Positions 15,882 through 22,801 of a stretch of 22,801 nt of DNA are shown here, piece after piece. The notes below the pieces were generated by a model. It saw nothing but the letters and a program-made list of their open reading frames with translations. It searched no databases and had not been told where the DNA came from. Origin of the DNA: DATDCV01 sp036524155 (lineage in GTDB: Bacteria > Verrucomicrobiota > Verrucomicrobiia > Limisphaerales > UBA8199); contig DATDCV010000363.1 of the NCBI GenBank assembly GCA_036524155.1, positions 1 through 22,801 of the forward strand, written 5' to 3'. A program made the translations under genes and the position numbers. How positions within the stretch are numbered: position 1 is the stretch's first letter; every line of letters begins with the position of its first letter.

Positions 15882-16102
15882 GTTGCTTTAGGGGTAAAAC
15901 CGAAACTAACGTTGCTTCGGTCGCGCCGTTTCCTAATCTTCTCGCGGAGCTGACGCAAGATCTTTCGCTTCAGCGCATAGGATACCCTCGGGTCGCTGCA
16001 AGACCGCTTCGGTCGGTGGGTAGACTTTTCCACATTGCTGGCCATGTTCCGCTGATGCCTGTCTTCCATTCGTCGCTTTTGTTGCCGCGTCGGTACTGCA
16101 CG

Positions 16103-16143
16103 AATCCACCCTTCCATCAATCTACTAATCCAACCATCCATCC
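16103..16143. repeat. Degenerate ATCCA/CCATC repeat in the sigma-kinase gap
   Basis: The + strand carries several loosely repeated AATCCA, CCATC and CATCCATCC blocks, read as GGATGGATGG-like on the other strand. It lies in the 280-base gap between the sigma factor and kinase genes (15882-16161), which has no gene I can support. Its role is unknown. Confidence 0.45.
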
Positions 16144-16161
16144 GCCCCCTTGGCCCGACCC

Positions 16162-16788
16162 TCAGAAGCCCTTCGACTTCAGCCGGTTGATTTCCTTTTT
16201 CAGCAGCCGCGAGACTTGGTGCTTGGCGACGTAGATCTGAGTGCGGCTGACGCCGAAAGCGGCCGCCGTCTTTTTCACTGGCCACCCTTCAAGCGCGTAC
16301 AATTGGAACATTTGGTATTGCCGGGGTGAAACCTTCGTCTTGACCGTTTCCACCGCGCGGTCCATCAGGTTTTTCTGCCATTCCTCGTCCCAGATGCCCT
16401 CGAGCAAAGCGGCGGCGGCGGGGTCGGGAACCTCGTCCAGCGGGGTTTTCCCGTCGGTTGCGGTGCGCGGTTGCTCGATTCCGGCTGGCCGTCTCCGGAA
16501 CTGGTCGGTGACGCGCCATTGCGTCAGCTTCAGCAGCCAACCCTTGAATGAGCCCCGTGCGGGGTCGTATTTGAAGGCGCGCATCTTTTTCGCGACCTCG
16601 GCCACGGTCTCCTGCACAACGTCCTGTGCCTCGGCGTCGGTAAGCCCGGCCTTGACCGCCACGACGTATATCAGGCGCCAATAGGTATCGAAAAAATCAC
16701 GCCAACTCTCGTCGTCGTCCCAGTTCTTAAGACGGCTCAGCAGGCTCTCCCGGGTGGGGATCAGTTCGTCGGCGGCAGCGCGCATCAT
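16162..16788 (-). CDS. ECF-type RNA polymerase sigma factor
   Basis: A 208-residue group IV sigma factor. Region 2 (about 30-100) includes the DAEAQDVVQETVAEVAKK block and SFKGWLLKLTQWRVTDQFRRR, the -10-recognition part. Region 4 (about 150-202) includes SPRQYQMFQLYALEGWPVKKTA, then the helix-turn-helix FGVSRTQIYVAKHQVSRLLK. Regions 1.1 and 3 are absent, as expected. AGGA lies seven bases upstream of ATG 16788. The membrane kinase gene downstream on the same strand has no anti-sigma neighbour, which fits sigma factors controlled by Ser/Thr phosphorylation, as shown for EcfP with PknT in Vibrio parahaemolyticus and proposed for Planctomycetota families. Candidate phosphosites cannot be named from sequence alone. 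Targets are unknown; the divergent oxidoreductase gene and the kinase itself are reasonable guesses. Confidence 0.93.
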   Translation of the reverse strand: MMRAAADELIPTRESLLSRLKNWDDDESWRDFFDTYWRLIYVVAVKAGLTDAEAQDVVQETVAEVAKKMRAFKYDPARGSFKGWLLKLTQWRVTDQFRRRPAGIEQPRTATDGKTPLDEVPDPAAAALLEGIWDEEWQKNLMDRAVETVKTKVSPRQYQMFQLYALEGWPVKKTAAAFGVSRTQIYVAKHQVSRLLKKEINRLKSKGF

Positions 16789-16957
16789 CGCATGTTCCTA
16801 AGGTAGTTACGAATGGAACCGGCAACTTCTTACAAGAAATCGTCGTTCAAGGCTACTTCGGTCAGGCTTTGGTCTGAGTTGGTTGCCGGGTTGCCAGCGG
16901 TGTGGTTGTGCACGAGATTTGTAGTCGTCAAAAGGACTACTCTGCCTGGCAGGGCCT
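16789..16957. promoter_or_regulatory. Divergent intergenic region between the sigma factor and the oxidoreductase fusion
   Basis: 169 bases should hold the start signals of both genes. I see a small dyad TTCTT-AC-AAGAA at 16827-16838. A GGAACC at 16815-16820 with CGTC at 16841-16844 resembles an ECF promoter, but the 20-base spacing is too long. No convincing -10/-35 pair was found. Confidence 0.35.
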
Positions 16958-19024
16958 GTGAGCAAACGCAGAATCATTATCATCGGCGGCGGGTTCGGGG
17001 GTGTAAAATGCGCCCGAACTCTGACGCGCGAACTCGCACTCGGCGAGGCGGAGGCCGTGTTGTTCGATCGGCGGAACCACCTGGTCTTCAGCCCGCTGCT
17101 GGCCGAAGTGGTGGGCTCCTCTATCAACGCGTTGGACGTGGTTGTGCCCTTGCGCCAACTGCTCCCGAAAGTGTTTTGCCGGACCGAGCAGATTCTGAGC
17201 ATCGACCTCGCCGCCAGCGAGGTCGAATACGAGGCGGAAGATGGCCAACACGCGCGGATGGCTTACGACCACCTGGTGATCGCGTGCGGCAACACCACCA
17301 ACCTGAATGTCGTGCCGGGGATGGCGGACCATTCCTTTCCGCTGAAAACCGTCGCGGACGCATCGAACCTGCGCGCGCATCTCATGGCGCAGATGGAAAA
17401 AGCAGAGGTGGCACCGGACCCGGTACGGCGGCAGTGGCATCTGACGGTGCTGGTGGTTGGCGGCGGTTACACCGGCGTGGAGGCGGCGGGAGAAATAAAC
17501 GACCTGCTGCGCGCCAGCGCCCCGTATTTCCGGCATTGGCCGGCGAAGGAGATCCGGGTGGTGTTGATCCACTCGCAGGCGCAGATCCTTCCGGAAATCA
17601 GCCCCGGGCTGCGCGAGTTCGCGCGGCGGAAAATGGAGCGGGCGGGCGTCGAATTCATCCTCGAGGCCCGCGCGAGTTCGGCCACTCCCGAAGGGGTCGG
17701 TCTGCAGGACGGGCGGTTCGTCAAAGGCGCGACGGTCGTCTGCACAATTGGAAACACGCCGGCGCCCGTCGCGGGCGGGCTGGAAGTGCCGCAGGAGAAA
17801 GGGCGGCTCGTGACGGAACCGGACCTGCGGCTGAAGGGCCGGAGCAACCTCTGGGCGATCGGCGACTGCGCGTGGATCGTGAACGGCTACGACGGCAAGC
17901 CGGCGCCGACGACCGGCCAGTTCGCCGAACGCGAAGGCAGGCAGTGCGCGCAAAACATTGTGCGCTCGGTGCGCGGGGAGCCCACCCGCGCTTTCAGTTT
18001 CAAGCTGCTGGGCGAACTCTGTTCCATCGGCGGGCATTCGGCGGTAGCCGACCTGTTTGGGATGCATCTGTCGGGTTTCCTGGCGTGGTTCGCCTGGCGC
18101 GGCGTGTACCTGTTCAAGCTTCCGACGCTCGGCCGGCGTCTGCAGGTGGGTTTTGACTGGGCCTCGCTGCTCGTGTTCCCCCGGGACCTCGCCTATCTCG
18201 AGACCGAGGAAACGCAGCGGGTATCGCATGCGCACTACGCCCCCGGCGAGTTCATCTTCCGCCGGGGCGAGGAACCCAACGACTTCTATGTGCTGGAGTC
18301 CGGCGAAGTGGAAGTGCTGCGTCCCAACAACGGCTCGGAGCCCGAAGTCGTCGCGGTGCTGGGGGCCGGCTCGTTTTTTGGGGAGCGCGCGTTGCTCAAT
18401 CATCGGCGCCGGGTGATGTCCATCCGCGCGCGGACGCCAGTGGACGTGCTGGTGATGGGCAAGAACCTGTTTGCGCGAATGTCCGGAGCGTTGGCGCCGC
18501 TCCGGGACGCGCTGGCGCAGACGCTCAACCGCCGGGCACTCGATGCCTGGAAAGATCACACGCAAGTGCACGAACTGCTCCGCGCGACCCCCGTCAGCCG
18601 GTTGATGGAACCCGTGCCGAAACCGTTTCTGAAACCGGACGCGACAATCCGCGAAGTGGGCGAGGCTTTCGTCGACCACAAGAACGAGTTCTTTTACGTT
18701 TCGAGCGACGGCCACACGCTCGAGGGCATCGTGACCATAACCGACCTGCTGCGCGCGCGGGACAAGAACGGCGGCGGCAAATTGGCGGCGGTAGAGTTCA
18801 TGACGAAGAATCCCGTGGCTGTTGCGGCGGATGACGACTGCGCCGTCGCCGCGAACGCCCTGCGCGAATACCGCCTGAAGAGCCTGCCGGTGATGAACGG
18901 GAAAGGGAGCCGGATCCTGGCCGGCTGCCTGAGGGTGAGGCGTTTGATGGCGTTTGTTTTGAAAGAAACCGGAGGCCGGCAGCGTGCGGTTGACGGAGCA
19001 CCGAACGTTCGCCGTGAACCGTAG
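16958..19024 (+). CDS. NDH-2-type FAD-dependent NAD(P)H oxidoreductase fused to cyclic-nucleotide-binding-like and CBS domains
   Basis: 688 residues in three parts. About 4-415 is a type II NADH dehydrogenase-like flavoprotein: FAD-binding IIIIGGGFGG (6-15), NAD-binding VVGGGYTGVEAAGE (166-179), the second FAD motif LWAIGDCAW (298-306), a TTGQFAEREG block at the usual quinone-site position (318-327), and a C-terminal amphipathic membrane-binding stretch (about 372-413). About 422-510 is a CRP-type cNMP-binding fold with GEFIFRRGEEPNDFYVLESG and FFGERALLNHRRR, the phosphate-cassette region. About 545-670 is a pair of CBS motifs (VSRLMEPVP and AVEFMTKNP starts), which usually bind adenosine nucleotides. 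A quinone-reducing dehydrogenase under nucleotide control is the natural reading. The start is GTG 16958 with AGGG upstream. It is transcribed away from the ECF sigma gene. The fusion is open throughout, with no frameshift. Confidence 0.9.
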   Translation: MSKRRIIIIGGGFGGVKCARTLTRELALGEAEAVLFDRRNHLVFSPLLAEVVGSSINALDVVVPLRQLLPKVFCRTEQILSIDLAASEVEYEAEDGQHARMAYDHLVIACGNTTNLNVVPGMADHSFPLKTVADASNLRAHLMAQMEKAEVAPDPVRRQWHLTVLVVGGGYTGVEAAGEINDLLRASAPYFRHWPAKEIRVVLIHSQAQILPEISPGLREFARRKMERAGVEFILEARASSATPEGVGLQDGRFVKGATVVCTIGNTPAPVAGGLEVPQEKGRLVTEPDLRLKGRSNLWAIGDCAWIVNGYDGKPAPTTGQFAEREGRQCAQNIVRSVRGEPTRAFSFKLLGELCSIGGHSAVADLFGMHLSGFLAWFAWRGVYLFKLPTLGRRLQVGFDWASLLVFPRDLAYLETEETQRVSHAHYAPGEFIFRRGEEPNDFYVLESGEVEVLRPNNGSEPEVVAVLGAGSFFGERALLNHRRRVMSIRARTPVDVLVMGKNLFARMSGALAPLRDALAQTLNRRALDAWKDHTQVHELLRATPVSRLMEPVPKPFLKPDATIREVGEAFVDHKNEFFYVSSDGHTLEGIVTITDLLRARDKNGGGKLAAVEFMTKNPVAVAADDDCAVAANALREYRLKSLPVMNGKGSRILAGCLRVRRLMAFVLKETGGRQRAVDGAPNVRREP

Positions 19025-19142
19025 TGCCGATGAGAGAAGGGGCTTCATCTCCCCCAGCGATTCTCATCTTGTCAGGAGTGCGCACTCTACCTCGTTGCAC
19101 TTGGGGGTTGATACCCCGCCGTTAGGACATAAGCTCGTCGGT

Positions 19143-21722
19143 ATGAATCAGCGCAGCGCTGGAGTCGGCCGAGTCCAAGCCATACGGCACGCGGGTGTTG
19201 TTATCGGAATGGTGACCGGATTAGCGGTCGCCGCAGACCAGTCCGTTTCGCCCTGGGCAAGGAACGCGGACCCGAAGGACAAGGCTCAAGTCCACGTCGA
19301 GCAGGTTGCCATGAGCCCCCACCGCTACGTGGTCGTTCAGGGCGGCACGATGGATGGGCGGAATTGCCGGTCGCCGATGGGTTGCGGGATCGCTCGGGAG
19401 GGCGCGTTGCTTCAAACCTGGGATTCGAACCGGTCGGTCCGGATGGAGAATGTGGGCGAGACCGACGTTGTGAACCCGTGGCTATCGAATGGGCGCAACA
19501 CGTTTCGCAGCGTGGAGGAGATCGTCGCCACCGCTGTGACCGCCGACATGACGGACGCCGAAAAGGCTTTTGCGCTGTGGTTCCAGGAAATTCAGTACCG
19601 CCATCACTCGGGCGGCGACAACAACGAGTTGCTCGACCCGGTCAAGGTATTCAACATCTATGGTTACAACACCTGCGGCAACGATTCCATCAGCCTGGGC
19701 AGCCTATGGCGGAAGGCGGGGCTGAAGGTGGCGCCGGCCCGGGCGCTTGGACACTGCATTTCCCAGGCCTTCTACGGCGGCGGTTGGCATTTCTACGATG
19801 GCGACATGCACTCCGTCTACCTGCTGCGTGACAACGAGACGGTGGCCGGCGAGCAGGACCTCGTGCGCGATCACGACCTGATCAAGCGCACGCACTCGAA
19901 GGGTATTCTCATGCCGGACACGTGGTGGGACGGGCCGGGGATGTGCGCGATGTATTTCTACGAAGGACCCGTGACGGGTGAAAGAGGCGGCCGGATCGAG
20001 ACCACCATGAACATGGTTTTGCGTCCCGGCGAGGCGCTGGAATGGCGCTGGGGACAATGCCATCCACTCAAGCATCACGGCGTCCAGGGGGACATGCCAA
20101 CCTACCCGGGGGTCATCTGCAACGGTCTTTGGGAATATCACCCGGACCTCTCGAAGGAACTCTGGCGCAAAGGGGCCGCCAGCGTTGAAAACATCATATC
20201 CGGCCCGGAGGGCCTGACCGCGGCGGAGGGCAAGTCGGGCACCGTGGTCTGGAGGATGCGGAGTCCTTACGTTTTCGTCGGCGGCCGCTTCGAGGCGGAA
20301 GGCACAGAGGCGAAATTCTCGGTCTCAACGGACGGCAAGACATGGCAGAGAGCGGGGACTAGCCTCGACAAGTTCTTCCCGACGGTCGGTCCCGCCCGCT
20401 ACGAATACCAGCTCAAATGCGAACTGAGCGGCGCGGCGCGACTGCGGCGCCTGGCCATAACCAACGACGTTCAGATGGCGCCGCTGGCGCTGCCGGAGAT
20501 GGTCGTGGGCGAAAACGGTTTCACTTATTCCGATGAGTCCGGCGGCGGCCGCAAGGTGCGCATCACGCACCAATGGATTGAGCGCTCGGCGTCGCGACCG
20601 CCAGACGCGCCGGCCGCGCCGTCCGTTCCGAGCGATGGTGGAGAGGTTAACGGCACCGACATCGCCTTCCAGTGGGCGGCCGCCAATGATCCGGATGGCG
20701 ATGCCATCGGCGACTATCAGTTTGAACTGTCGAGCCGCGCCGACATGCGGTGGCCGCTTTCGATGTGCTTCTACAAGCTCATCTCCCGAACGGCCGATGC
20801 GATTAAGGAAAAAGGCAAGGATGGAAGCCCGGACAAGATTACCGTCAGACCTCGATACACCTTGTCGCAGCCCGGCCTGTTGACACCTGACCGCCGGTAT
20901 TACTGGCACGTGCGAGCGATGGACGAAAAAGGAGTTTGGGGCCCCTGGAGCAAGACCTGGAGTTTCATCCCCCGCGCTCCGGCCTATCCCGTGAATGTGG
21001 CCCTTGACTACGATGCCGCCAGGAGCAGAGCCGTTCTCCGCTGGACCGCCAATCCCATCGGCAGCCGGCCCACCAGGTACCGGGTTTACGGCAGCGATGA
21101 AAAAGGATTTACCATCGCCGACAAACCCTACCAGAGCACGGTCGGGATCACGAAATCGGAGATGGCCGCGTGGAACCCGTGGTTCCCGGCGAACTTCATC
21201 GCCGAAACTTCGGCGACCGAACTGGCGGTGCTGGGCGGCGATGTCGATCTGCCGGCCGCGAACAAGACTTATTATCGGGTGGTGGCGGTGGATGACCGGG
21301 GCAAGCGCAGCGGCCCTTCCGACTACGCAACCGCACCCCGGCCTATCGTCTACAGCAAACCAGTGTTGACCGCCAAGGTTGGCACGCCCTACCGATATTC
21401 CGTGGCTGCCAATCGTTCGCTCGGCGACCTCAGCGCGCGCATGAAAGACAATCAGCAGGTCGACGGCTACTTCGATATCGAGCAACCCAGATTCACTCTC
21501 GAACAGGGTCCGCCCTGGCTCAGGATCGACGAGGCCACGGGCGTGCTTTCGGGCACGCCGGACTCTGCGGGGGCGGTGGAGGTAGCGGTCGCCGCCCGCA
21601 TTGAGCGGGAGGTGCGAAAACTGGACGAAAAGGTGCTCGCCTGGGGCAACGAAAAAGTGGTCTCGACGAACGTCGAAAAGGTGGGCGCCAACACCCAAAG
21701 ATTCGTCATCACCGTCGAGTAA
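19143..21722 (+). CDS. Secreted transglutaminase-like protein with fibronectin III and Ig-like modules
   Basis: 859 residues with an N-terminal signal (hydrophobic 17-30, likely cut near AVAA^D). Residues about 135-225 form a transglutaminase-like core: Cys178 in YNTCGND, His216 in GGGWHFYD and Asp219 make a plausible Cys-His-Asp triad, preceded by the helix FALWFQEIQYRHH. About 350-465 is a beta-rich linker. About 486-610 and 614-735 look like fibronectin III-type modules (YYWHVRAMDEKG and YYRVVAVDDRG). About 739-835 is a putative Ig domain of the He_PIG type (PPWLRIDEATGVLSGTPDSAG). Transglutaminase-like enzymes may act as proteases, deamidases or cross-linkers; which applies is unknown. 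ATG 19143 is chosen because it immediately precedes the signal; the frame is open from 18984 but would overlap the oxidoreductase. No strong ribosome-binding site. The hydrolase gene begins 18 bases after its stop, so the two probably share a transcript. Confidence 0.85.
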   Translation: MNQRSAGVGRVQAIRHAGVVIGMVTGLAVAADQSVSPWARNADPKDKAQVHVEQVAMSPHRYVVVQGGTMDGRNCRSPMGCGIAREGALLQTWDSNRSVRMENVGETDVVNPWLSNGRNTFRSVEEIVATAVTADMTDAEKAFALWFQEIQYRHHSGGDNNELLDPVKVFNIYGYNTCGNDSISLGSLWRKAGLKVAPARALGHCISQAFYGGGWHFYDGDMHSVYLLRDNETVAGEQDLVRDHDLIKRTHSKGILMPDTWWDGPGMCAMYFYEGPVTGERGGRIETTMNMVLRPGEALEWRWGQCHPLKHHGVQGDMPTYPGVICNGLWEYHPDLSKELWRKGAASVENIISGPEGLTAAEGKSGTVVWRMRSPYVFVGGRFEAEGTEAKFSVSTDGKTWQRAGTSLDKFFPTVGPARYEYQLKCELSGAARLRRLAITNDVQMAPLALPEMVVGENGFTYSDESGGGRKVRITHQWIERSASRPPDAPAAPSVPSDGGEVNGTDIAFQWAAANDPDGDAIGDYQFELSSRADMRWPLSMCFYKLISRTADAIKEKGKDGSPDKITVRPRYTLSQPGLLTPDRRYYWHVRAMDEKGVWGPWSKTWSFIPRAPAYPVNVALDYDAARSRAVLRWTANPIGSRPTRYRVYGSDEKGFTIADKPYQSTVGITKSEMAAWNPWFPANFIAETSATELAVLGGDVDLPAANKTYYRVVAVDDRGKRSGPSDYATAPRPIVYSKPVLTAKVGTPYRYSVAANRSLGDLSARMKDNQQVDGYFDIEQPRFTLEQGPPWLRIDEATGVLSGTPDSAGAVEVAVAARIEREVRKLDEKVLAWGNEKVVSTNVEKVGANTQRFVITVE

Positions 21723-21740
21723 CCTCGACACAACCATCCT

Positions 21741-22697
21741 ATGAAACCCTATCGCTTCATGAGGCGCGGCGGCATGATCATGGTTCTGACCGCTTTGATT
21801 GGAGGGGCGTGGCTTGTGGCGGGAGGTGAGCCGCCGCAGGTCGTCGAGATTTGGCCGGGCCAGCCCCCTGATGAGCCGGGCAACATCGGACCGGAGCGAA
21901 CTCGCCTGTCGCCAAAGCTCGACCGCAAGCAAGTGGAGGTCACGGATCAAACCACGCTGGTGACCGGCGTCTCCACACCGACCCTCACAATTTATCGGCC
22001 CACGAAAAAGACGGATCCGGGAACTGCAGTGCTGATCTGTCCCGGCGGCGGTTATTGGGACCTTTACTGGCAGCTCGAAGGCGAGGAAGTCGCGAGCTGG
22101 CTGAACTCAATCGGCGCGACGGGGATCATCCTCAAATACCGCGTGCCGCGCCGTCCGGATGAGCCCAAGGGCGAGCCCGCCCGGCGCCCACTGCAGGACG
22201 CCCAGCGGGCAGTCAGTTTGGTGCGCAGCCGGGCAAAAGAGTGGGGCATCGGCCCGCAACGAATCGGCATCGTGGGTTTTTCCGCGGGCGGCCACTTGGC
22301 GATCGCAACGGCCACCAGTTTTGAGAAGCGGGTCTACGAACCGCAGGACGACATCGATAAGGTCAGTTGTCGCCCCGACTTTGCCATCGCGGTCTATTCG
22401 GGCTACCTGAAGCCGAAGGACAAAGACGAACTGTCGCCCGGGTTGCGCGTTCCCGCCGGAACGCCGCCGGTCTTCCTCGCGCACGGTGGAGCGGATATCA
22501 TCAGTCCCCCGGAGCACAGCGTATTGATGTACCTGGCCTTGCGGCGGGCCGGCGTTCCGGCGGAGTTGCATGTGTATGCCGGCGCCGCCCACGACTTCGG
22601 TGTCCGGCCGAGCGACCAACCCTGCTCGAGCTGGACCACCTCCTGTGCCGCCTGGCTGCGCCATCAAGGACTGCTCTCAGATGTAAGTCTCCCTTAG
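21741..22697 (+). CDS. Exported alpha/beta hydrolase, esterase/lipase (acetyl-xylan-esterase-like) type
   Basis: A 318-residue serine hydrolase. Residues 12-28 form a signal peptide, and the mature part begins near EPPQVVEIWPG. CPGGGYW (100-106) provides the oxyanion loop, GFSAGG (179-184) the nucleophile Ser181, HGGADIISPP (248-257) the acid Asp252, and GAAHDFG (281-287) the catalytic His284. This layout matches bacterial secreted esterases often annotated as acetyl esterase or xylanase-associated hydrolases that deacetylate plant polysaccharides; substrate is inferred only. It follows the transglutaminase-like gene by 18 bases, and a 6-bp hairpin (21714-21729) spans that gene's stop codon. 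The C-terminal 21 bases overlap the converging gene at the window edge. ATG 21741 is used; later in-frame ATGs at 21759 and 21774 are possible. Confidence 0.87.
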   Translation: MKPYRFMRRGGMIMVLTALIGGAWLVAGGEPPQVVEIWPGQPPDEPGNIGPERTRLSPKLDRKQVEVTDQTTLVTGVSTPTLTIYRPTKKTDPGTAVLICPGGGYWDLYWQLEGEEVASWLNSIGATGIILKYRVPRRPDEPKGEPARRPLQDAQRAVSLVRSRAKEWGIGPQRIGIVGFSAGGHLAIATATSFEKRVYEPQDDIDKVSCRPDFAIAVYSGYLKPKDKDELSPGLRVPAGTPPVFLAHGGADIISPPEHSVLMYLALRRAGVPAELHVYAGAAHDFGVRPSDQPCSSWTTSCAAWLRHQGLLSDVSLP

Positions 22698-22801
22698 CAA
22701 CCCGGCGGCGGTTTCGTCCAGCATCTCGCGCCGGCGCATGTCCTCGAACCGCGCGAGCAAGTCATGGACGCGCAGGCGCTGCTTATCGGCGCCCTCGTAG
22801 C
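22677..22801 (-). CDS. C-terminal end of an unidentified protein, 5' part outside the window
   Basis: Read from the right edge on the - strand, the frame is open and ends at TGA 22679-22677, giving 41 residues: it starts YEGADKQRLRVHDLL and ends AAGLLRETYI. It is strongly helical and charged in composition and looks coding. I do not recognise the family from this piece. It converges on the hydrolase gene and overlaps its last 21 bases. Confidence 0.55.
   Translation of the reverse strand, partial: YEGADKQRLRVHDLLARFEDMRRREMLDETAAGLLRETYI

Noticed and set aside
16815..16844. ECF-type promoter (GGAACC followed by CGTC) for the oxidoreductase gene
   Set aside because: The spacing is 20 bases, longer than the usual 16-17, so I do not count it as a promoter.
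16937..19048. A 703-codon open frame on the - strand opposite the oxidoreductase fusion
   Set aside because: It is the antisense shadow of a high-GC gene; it is rich in Arg, His and Pro with no recognisable domain, while the + strand frame has clear motifs throughout.
20325..21950. A 541-codon - strand open frame
   Set aside because: It is antisense to the transglutaminase-like and hydrolase genes, with composition typical of shadow frames.

Overview
The window looks like chromosomal DNA of a GC-rich member of the Verrucomicrobiota, most likely a Pedosphaera/Limisphaera-type lineage. Three things point there. The type II pseudopilin at 6798-7547 has the N-terminus and C-terminal WGDGH motif typical of that phylum. 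The secreted kelch protein at 11791-12966 ends in a C-terminal domain finishing RFYRTVLVP, which I associate with exported proteins of this group. An ECF sigma factor is paired with a membrane Ser/Thr kinase, and the gaps are full of short stem-loop repeats. The placement is inferred from protein style, not from a marker gene.

Left part (1-6458): the 3' end of a CotA-like multicopper oxidase and a CusB-type metal-efflux adaptor form a copper-handling pair on the + strand. Converging on them is a two-component system, a MASE1-PAS-HisKA_3 histidine kinase followed by a NarL-type response regulator. Upstream of the kinase on the same strand is an exported M55 (DppA-like) metallopeptidase.

Middle part (6459-11220): a gap with three REP-like stem-loops, a pseudopilin, a 750-base gene-poor gap with an exact 8-bp tandem repeat and a pyrimidine/purine strand-switch hairpin, then a BadF-family sugar kinase and a 590-residue class I mannose-6-phosphate isomerase-like protein. 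A perfect 28-bp inverted repeat separates these last two.

Right-centre (11221-16788): a lower-GC stretch holds a broken copy of the tail of the large kinase gene and a secreted kelch protein. It is followed by the intact Ser/Thr kinase with a large extracytoplasmic region and its ECF sigma factor, all on the - strand.

Right part (16958-22801): divergent from the sigma factor is an NDH-2-type FAD oxidoreductase fused to a cyclic-nucleotide-binding-like domain and a CBS pair. Next come a secreted transglutaminase-like protein with FN3/Ig modules, an exported alpha/beta hydrolase 18 bases after it, and the C-terminal end of an unidentified - strand gene.

The most unusual items are the oxidoreductase-CNMP-CBS fusion beside the sigma/kinase module, and the kinase-tail remnant, whose differences from the intact gene are all synonymous over the best-conserved stretch. 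I see no CRISPR array, tRNA, rRNA, transposase or phage gene.
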